Below are positions 14,401-64,000 of a stretch of 64,000 nt of DNA, one piece after another. The notes under the pieces are model-generated. The model ran no database searches. It saw nothing but the letters and a program-made list of their open reading frames with translations, and had not been told where the DNA came from. Position 1 is the first letter of the stretch. Each line of letters begins with the position of its first letter. The DNA lies in assembly GCF_001039355.2 (NCBI RefSeq), contig NW_019774147.1, positions 62,001 through 126,000 of the forward strand, in the 5' to 3' direction. A program made the translations under genes and the position numbers. This stretch comes from Lingula anatina (Eukaryota; Brachiopoda; Lingulata; Lingulida; Lingulidae).

Positions 14401-15421
14401 ATTATAAATCCAGCTGAATGAGGATTTAATTTGAGGCACATACTTAACTGTTCTGTCAGGTTAACCATTGATCGCCTGGAGAAGGAGAAGGCTGAGCTGC
14501 TTCATGAACTGAGGTTGTTTGGTCAACAGCCAGGAGCTGGGAAAGTGGCCAGTGGAGCTGCAGAGAAGGTGAGAGGGATTTTTTTTTTCACCACAAATAT
14601 TCCATGAGCGACATTCATTTTGTAATACAAGTGGCGCAGTCCTAACAATAGTGTGACATTTATCTTATAATATGTTTAATAATCCTAATAATAGTGTGTA
14701 GTCTAGCACACATTTTGACTGCTAAGTTAAAATTTCAGAGGGATTCTAGTTTTTAAAATCCAAGCAGATTATATACTTGGACATTAAGGGGTTCTTAAAA
14801 TTGCTTGGCTGAATGATGAATTAAAATAAAAAGAAGTCTTCATCAAGGCAAGTAGGTTTTTGAAATGATCATTTATTATTTCATCAAGGCCACTGAAGAC
14901 ATGATCTATAAAGTGCGAGCTTATGAGAAGGTGATGAGGGAAAATGTTGAAATCAGAACGGATCTCAAGTCAGTTATGTTAGACAGAGACAAACTTGCTA
15001 TGGAGGTAGACAAGGTAGGTATGGGTGTATGCTGTGCTTGTAATTTGAAAGACAGGGGGTAATAAAACTTGAAAAACAATCTGTATCAAAATAATGAAAT
15101 AAATGACAAGAATTTCTGGAATTGTTTTTTTATGATATAGACAGAGGTATCTGAATCTTTTAAGAAAAATGATAAAGTACTTAATGTATTCACTATGAGA
15201 ACTAGTGAAGTAAATGATTGACCCATTCTTGGTTCATTTCAATTTCTATTCAGTTGAAGAAAGAGCTTGCTAACTTTGGACCAGAATTCTTTGAAGAAAT
15301 AGAAGACCTGAAGTATAACTACAGAGAAGCCGTCCAGAAAAATGTGCAATATGAAGAACAATTGTCAAACATTTCCAAGCAGTTTGGAGTGGCAGTGAAT
15401 ATTCCTGGTGCAGGGACGTGA
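360..15421 (+). CDS. CEP290: CEP290, C-terminal 38 exons (5' part outside the window)
   Basis: Encodes the C-terminal 1,748 residues of centrosomal protein 290, a long coiled-coil protein of the ciliary transition zone that links axonemal microtubules to the membrane and takes part in ciliogenesis and gating. From memory the vertebrate protein is about 2,480 residues, so some 70% is here. Thirty-eight exons with GT/AG borders read in one frame. Nearly all of it is heptad-rich Glu/Lys/Leu/Gln coiled coil. Recognition rests on many conserved islands in the vertebrate order, for example KKITTLEMKELNERQRAEHA, RAPTTAMKNLVERLKNQLA and FFEEIEDLKYNYREAVQKN. The stop is TGA at 15419-15421. The protein ends soon after the FFEEIEDLKYNY block (...VNIPGAGT) and lacks the acidic tail I recall from the vertebrate protein. 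The first visible exon opens in phase 0, so more 5' exons lie to the left. No premature stops or frameshifts were seen. Confidence 0.96.
5712..10263 (+). CDS. CEP290: CEP290 exon block 2 (12 exons)
   Basis: Exons: 5712-5792, 5955-6062, 6247-6381, 6503-6721, 7022-7240, 7498-7652, 7976-8189, 8632-8769, 8918-9032, 9505-9614, 9825-9968, 10121-10263. Landmarks: FEEATGALPDPSLPVANQLE (6247-6381), ISRDKVIAELRVRLPATAG (6503-6721), FSKFKQTAMQL (7022-7240), NARAPTTAMKNLVERLK (7976-8189) and RWEESKKWQ (10121-10263). These are among the best-conserved parts of CEP290 in animals. The donor after 6062 is GTCGGT, weaker than the rest, but the frame requires it. Introns after 7652 and 10263 are phase 2 and the one after 9032 is phase 1; each matches the following acceptor. 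Confidence 0.93.
10602..15421 (+). CDS. CEP290: CEP290 exon block 3, C-terminus (12 exons)
   Basis: Exons: 10602-10731, 11140-11274, 11576-11719, 11994-12086, 12261-12425, 12629-12751, 12973-13194, 13371-13463, 13862-13938, 14460-14568, 14889-15014, 15254-15421. Landmarks: LSEENIELRFEAEQA with KDIPRLK (11576-11719), a conserved KKVVERVQAENETLKKAPGI segment (12261-12425), GWKSVVVTRMYEDKLKGLE (12973-13194), LKKELANFGPEFFEEIEDLK (15254-15421). This covers the C-terminal region reported as regulatory and microtubule-interacting in vertebrates. The acceptor of the 13371 exon sits in an AT-only run (TATTATAG), unusual but in frame. A short inverted-repeat element occupies the intron just before exon 13862. 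Confidence 0.93.
13674..13810. repeat. 137-bp inverted-repeat (MITE-like) element in a CEP290 intron
   Basis: The left end GGCCCCGTAACTCGAAAGCA (from 13674) is mirrored at the right end by the complement of GGCCCCATAACTCGAAAGCA (ending 13810). Similarity of the arms runs on for about 30 bases in total with a few mismatches. The middle holds two near-copies of a GGGCGAGTATGG-like motif. The unit is non-coding, fully inside the intron between exons 13371-13463 and 13862-13938, and its GC content differs from the surrounding AT-rich intron. It resembles a small non-autonomous DNA transposon, but no clear target-site duplication is seen, so the class is open. Confidence 0.55.
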
Positions 15422-15617
15422 TGAAATAAGTTCCAAAAAAATGATATTATTCCAGTCTGCAGTAGTTCTAGATACAATACATATAAACTAGCACCTTTTG
15501 TCGTGCCTTCTTAAAACTCTATAGTGTATTTAAACTCAACCAGATAAATAACATGCTATACATCTATTGTCTTAGAGATGGAGAATCAATGTCAACTGAA
15601 GACTTCAAGACTTAGAT

Positions 15618-15623
15618 ATTAAA
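15618..15623 (+). terminator. Candidate poly(A) signal of CEP290
   Basis: ATTAAA about 200 nt after the stop codon. AATAAA at 16282-16287 is an alternative. Only transcript data could choose. Confidence 0.2.
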
Positions 15624-16036
15624 GTAAATGATAGCCCTTGGCAGTGACTCACACCATAGCAATGGAAAAGTAAGGCATTATAGACATTACACGAAAGTGG
15701 AAGACGCAAATTGTGACCTGTTTGTGGATTAAAAAATTGATCTATTTTATTAATCATTTTATTTATTTTGAATAACATGAAATGCTATTGAATTTTAAAC
15801 TTGTTGTTCAGTTTAAGAGCAGTCACATGGATGAAGCACAACAGATAGAACTCCTCACATTTTTCATCATTGATTTAATACATAAAATTACAGCAATTCT
15901 CAAAAATCCACCTTTAATTTTTTTTTCAGCAGCACATTTATGGAAAAAAATTATGACAATGTGCAATTTACATATGAAACAAGTTAAGTAAGTAATTAAA
16001 CCATAAAAGCAATATTAAAAACCATTAGTTTTTCAT

Positions 16037-16042
16037 TTTATT
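16037..16042 (-). terminator. Candidate poly(A) signal of the KCP-type gene
   Basis: AATAAA on the minus strand about 700 nt downstream of the stop at 16742. The hexamer is common by chance in AT-rich DNA and no cleavage site can be confirmed. Confidence 0.2.
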
Positions 16043-16741
16043 ATAAGGATTTCAGGGTTTCCCTGATTGTATGATGTAACATGCATTCATATTGGCTTCC
16101 TTTGGAATGTAGCAAACTCTGCCAACTGGTGTATTTTAACATTAAGACGTGTAATTTGCTTAACAAGCCACATGCAGAACACAATTTTCATTGTACATGT
16201 CATATTAAAAGAATCCTGAACTTGTATCAAAAAATTAATATCCTTAAGCCTGAAATTACCAGGACTTTTAATAATGATAATAATAAAATAATATTAAATG
16301 CATTCTACAGCAAGAAGCTGTAATCCTGAGATGATTGTTAAAAATAGAAATCAATAAGATTTCCTCTACTTGCTTACTCTACAAACATATATACATTAAA
16401 TGTATGGTTAGAAAATCTTGATATATATATGCATACATTCTTAAATATGACAATGATTAATAACAGTCAATACTTTAAAGGAGATTGTCTTGCACTTACC
16501 AAAGTTTATAAAAAAAATGATTAAAATTTGGGTACACAAAACATAGTTTCAAATATGTTTAGGAAAATTATTTCAAGCTTACCAAAATAATGCACGAACT
16601 AAGAAGTGCAGTGTAACAAATAAATTACTTCATACAATGCTACAAAATATGATACAATACACTGCATTGTATTTACTCCATGTAAAATCTACCTAAAAAC
16701 TAACTACTAAATATTCTTGTAAAACAATTTGGTTACTGAGG

Positions 16742-60706
<43,965 letters not shown>

Positions 60707-61506
60707 CTGGGGATGAAAAAGATGTGTTAAACGTTATAACTGTCCATGTTTGACTGGAGGGGACATGTCTGATTGATACTGATGCCTGATGTTATATAAC
60801 ACAATCTTTCATTTTTTCAGCTTTTTGTGTGTGTCTGAGAAACAAGAAAATGAGGACCATTCTGTGATATTAGAGCCCATGTATCAAACTGGGTCTCTAC
60901 AGACTAATGCCTACAATGACTATCTTTGTAAACTATTCACATCCCAGTCTATAATATATTGGGGCACTTTAAGTGCACTATCCAAATGGAGGAATTTGGT
61001 GCAGTTTCAAGTGAAAAGGGTGGAAAATGCATTAAGGAAAACTCTTTGACCTTGCACTTGTTATAATAAATATAAACTGTTCATTGCCCCAAAAACCGAG
61101 TCCAAACATTGGGTTTACAGGCCCAATTGAGTACTGGAGTAGAAACCTAATGACCCAATCTTTTTATGGGGAAAATTGGGAATTTTGCAGATACTGTATT
61201 TTTTCAAGTCAGAAATTCTTAAAATTGTAACATATTCCTATTGAGCGACAGAAACATCAATGAAAAGCTGTCTATCTTATATATAGTTCTATTATATATA
61301 TAGAAAAAAAGCAGCACAGATGATACACTGTAAACAGATATATATTTTTAATGATCCCAAAATTATGTATCTGAAAGATTGATTAAATTTTTCCCATTGA
61401 AAAGATCCAGTCATTACCAGAATACTTGGCACAATATACATACTTTATGACTTCATGCTTAGGTTTACTGTAATAAATTGCCGCTCATTTCTTTGTCATT
61501 CATTAT

Positions 61507-61815
61507 CAGGCCTACCCAACTACCAGACTCAGAAGCGAATGATCCCGAATTCAACATTAGATCACACCACACAAACCGTTTTCAAGGTGTGCGTCAGTAC
61601 ACATTTCACAGTATAATACCCCAGAACAAATTTTGAGATGAGATGCACTACTTTCCAACCCAGCTCAGAATCATCGCTATCACATCGAATACTAGGCAAG
61701 AGCAGTGTCATTTTGCAGCAAGTTCTGACGCACACCTTGAAAACGGGTAGTGTGGTCTGATCTACCAGTGAATTCAGGATCATTCAATGCCGAGTCTGGT
61801 AGTTGGGTAGGCCTG
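61507..61815. mobile_element. 309-bp foldback (MITE-like) element with 5-bp target duplication
   Basis: The ends are inverted repeats of CAGGCCTACCCAACTACCAG with similarity extending about 100 bp inward on each side (for example GTTTTCAAGGTGTGCGTCAG in the left arm and its complement in the right). The direct repeat ATTAT flanks it at 61502-61506 and 61816-61820. The centre is about 110 bp of unrelated sequence. A 73-codon minus-strand frame here is an accident of the arms. Terminal CAGG...CCTG recalls hAT-type ends, but the 5-bp duplication does not fit hAT, so I leave the superfamily open. Confidence 0.72.
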
Positions 61816-63876
61816 ATTATAAACTCCATTTATCATAAATGTGCAAACAAAAAAATTAACAAAATAATTCGTGCACATTAACTGGTTATTTGACCTTACT
61901 GTGCCACCTCAAATTTTTGCCGATTCCAAAATCAAAATATTAATGAAAGTGTGTAAGAACAAATAGTTATGCCCAGCTGACATTTGACACTTCCCCACTG
62001 ACAATAAGAGAAGGTTTATTATCACCTCTCACAAATGATAGATGGCTCCTCAGGAAACACTTAATGAAAGGAAACAGAAGGTTTGACAGAATCCTGCCCC
62101 CTTTCTCATAACACCTTTTGGAGCCAAACCAATTTTATCTACTAAGATCTAAATCCAGAGCTTGCTTACAAACTAGCAGTACAGCAATCAAGAGTAAAAA
62201 TGCAAGTTCATAGCAACAGTGACCTTTTCTAAGGTGTTTTTGGAAGCTTTTCTACACAGCACCAGTCTGGGAGGTAGTAGGAAACCAGACATAGAAGTAA
62301 TAAACAGAGCACTGAGCATATGCCATAACATTTAATTAATACAAAATACACTTCACACTGTGCTTTAATGATTACTAAACATAACATCTTCATTGCATGG
62401 CAGTAATGGAGTGCATGAAGCTACAAATGGGAATAATTTCAGTCTCACAACTTAAAGCCTAGATTACATTTGCTATCGTTGCTGTATGATGAAATGGTAT
62501 ACGATCTTCTTTACGATTTTTTAAAGCATCGGTAGTAGCTTCATGCTACCGCTATTGCATAGATCTACATTATGTGAAGATACTATTAGAATTCTCTGGC
62601 ATCACCTTGAGGTCACATAGGGAAAAATTCAATTGTAGATTGAACAATGATCACATTAATGGAATCTTTTGGTCTCAGTTCTAGTACTGTTGCTGTACAC
62701 CTGTGTCAAAGTTCCTCAGTGCTGAAAGTCTCATTTTGGGCTATCTCAGATGATTTCCATTGTTAATAATATGTACATCTACCTACTTCCAAGTATTTAA
62801 AAATACTAAAATTTATATCCAAATCTATGAACACTGTGTAAAATACACTTTAAAATCCCAAACAGTTTAAGTGGATATTTATCATCTAATCACTCCCTGA
62901 TATAGTCTACCTGGTTTCTGTCCCAGTAGGGATCTAATAAAGATTATGTAACAAATTAAATGTTACAAATTAAAGCATGTTTACACATAGGGATTTCAGG
63001 GCTGGCACATTTTCATCCATCCCTGTTCAGTTATATATAAACTAATACATCCCAACAATTCTGATACAGACTGATTGCCTCTTTACACAATAGGATCAAA
63101 TGCTCTCATATGATAGAGGCTGACAAGATATAATATTAAAAGTTTCTTTGCAGGAGCTTAAAAGGAGTATACTATCTCCATAAACTGGAATTAAATATTA
63201 AACTTAAACATTTAAAGCAACAGTTTACAGGAAGGAGGAGATAGACATGTTTGCCTATTACTCAGACTGGGGAATTCAGACTATCCACTAATTAATCTCA
63301 AAGTTGATTTATTGCTTTAATGATCAGACAACTTCTGTCATTCTAAAGTTCAAATGTGGGCAATTGATTGGTTAACCTTTTGGTAACTGTAAAGGAATCC
63401 AACTAAACTAGGGACCTAACCTATCTCGTATTTTCATTAAGTTGAATTTGATTTATTGCTAGAATGCTTCTTTTTTTAGGAGTTCTGCGTGGGTAAGTTC
63501 TGAATAAATTCTGGATGAGTTGTAGATCCTTGACCCTATGAAATCCAGGTATATTCTGTATACTATTGCTTCTTTCAACTGTGATTTACCTAAGTTCAAG
63601 TGTGCGTGCTTACACTCCAAGTGAGTGGTAACAGCATTCCATCCTAGCTGTTCTACATATATGAGTACAACAGCCCATACTTGACATCATGAATCAACTG
63701 CGGAAATTACTGTGCACTTAGTTTTCATTCTACGGAATAACTGATTCAAAATCATGATCAGCACAATGATTCCACATATTTTAAAAGCAACTGACATAAG
63801 AATCTAGAACTCCAAATTACCTTGAATGTCTTCTTTTTCTTTTTATTTCTTTATATCTCCCCCTCCCTTTTTTTTT

Positions 63877-63898
63877 GGGGGGGTGGGGTGGGAGGGGG
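63877..63898 (+). other. G-quadruplex-type G-run
   Basis: Four G-runs (7, 4, 3 and 5 Gs) separated by single T, T and A bases, next to a T-run and a C-rich tract. This matches the G4 sequence pattern. Low-complexity runs like this can also be base-calling artefacts. Confidence 0.5.
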
Positions 63899-64000
63899 TA
63901 TCACTAACACCTCATTTCCATAGATTTTTAGATCGATCTATCCCTGTGGGAAGTCTCACTAGATTACTGTCAGCTTGGCCGGCTTAAAGGGATAACAACT

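Larger units (their letters stand above)
15422..16741. other. Intergenic space between convergent genes (two 3' UTRs)
   Basis: CEP290 stops at 15421 on the plus strand and the KCP-type gene stops at 16742 on the minus strand, so these 1.3 kb must hold both 3' UTRs. Candidate poly(A) signals are ATTAAA at 15618-15623 and AATAAA at 16282-16287 on the plus strand, and AATAAA on the minus strand at 16037-16042. The UTRs may overlap. Short open frames here have no splice context, family resemblance or composition to support them. Confidence 0.5.
60707..64000. other. Upstream intron or 5' region of the KCP-type gene
   Basis: The first visible exon (60706) begins with an acceptor in phase 1, so this stretch is at least partly intron. 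I searched the minus strand for a start codon, hydrophobic signal and phase-1 donor and found none I would defend. Identifiable content is the foldback element 61507-61815 and a G-rich run at 63877-63898. The rest, about 61820-63870, shows nothing assignable. Confidence 0.5.

Noticed and set aside
15782-15991. 69-codon plus-strand frame downstream of CEP290
   Set aside because: Lies in the expected 3' UTR, has no conserved motif and its AT-rich composition gives frames by chance.
60789-61049. 86-codon plus-strand frame as a gene
   Set aside because: No family resemblance, no splice context, low-complexity start; it lies in the presumed first intron of the minus-strand gene.
61562-61783. 73-codon minus-strand frame as a signal-peptide exon of the giant gene
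   Set aside because: It lies wholly inside the foldback element and is produced by its inverted arms.
62170-62210. Start codon plus hydrophobic stretch with a GTAAGC donor, as a signal-peptide exon
   Set aside because: The frame hits a stop after seven codons, before the donor.
63605-63660. Short ATG-initiated exon ending at a GTAAGC donor
   Set aside because: It leaves two bases, but the TSPN exon needs one, and the peptide is not a signal sequence.
63820-63832. CAAG|GTAATT donor that would supply the needed phase-1 base before the TSPN exon
   Set aside because: The preceding frame has an in-frame stop and no start or acceptor between.

Overview
This is eukaryotic genomic DNA: AT-rich, with dozens of short exons flanked by GT/AG introns and bilaterian proteins. 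The domain mix (a Kielin/chordin-like BMP modulator, Kunitz and EGF modules, tyrosinase-family domains), high allelic polymorphism and a Helitron-like element fit a marine invertebrate. A lophotrochozoan such as a mollusc is my best guess, but the sequence does not settle the taxon.

Two genes fill the window, tail to tail. (1) Plus strand, 360-15421: the last 38 exons (1,748 codons plus stop) of CEP290, a ciliary transition-zone coiled-coil protein; its 5' part lies left of the window. (2) Minus strand, 60706-16742: one giant secreted multidomain gene whose first exon(s), with signal peptide, were not found. Read 5'->3' on the minus strand it encodes a TSPN/laminin-G-like domain, a short coiled coil, a shortened VWC, EGF-Kunitz, then two related tyrosinase-family modules. 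Each module is half-VWC, tyrosinase core, G-[YF]-[DN]-x-x pentapeptide repeats, a conserved tail and a Cys-rich domain; a second EGF-Kunitz lies between them. About 33 VWC domains follow, then VWD, C8-like and TIL domains and a stop. TSPN, VWC array, VWD and TIL are the architecture of Kielin/chordin-like protein (KCP), so this is a KCP-type protein with a double tyrosinase cassette inserted. Exon phases chain without a break from 60706 to 16742 once the extra contig is skipped: 60 exons, about 4,161 codons.

The tyrosinase region appears twice plus a partial third time. The joins are single N bases at 38626 and 46778 (a third N is at 49138). Segment 38627-46777 overlaps both neighbours completely and differs slightly from them, while the two neighbours match each other over their shared 1.4 kb. 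The simplest reading is an alternate-haplotype contig wrongly placed between its allelic partners, so the true gene probably has one pair of tyrosinase modules.

Both tyrosinase domains lack copper-ligand histidines (A2 and B1 in both, B3 as well in the second), so they look like pseudo-enzymes. Mobile or repeat DNA includes a Helitron-like element with empty sites visible in the other allele, a 309-bp foldback element with 5-bp target duplications, a 137-bp inverted-repeat element in a CEP290 intron, microsatellites and small tandem repeats. The two genes share no obvious function.
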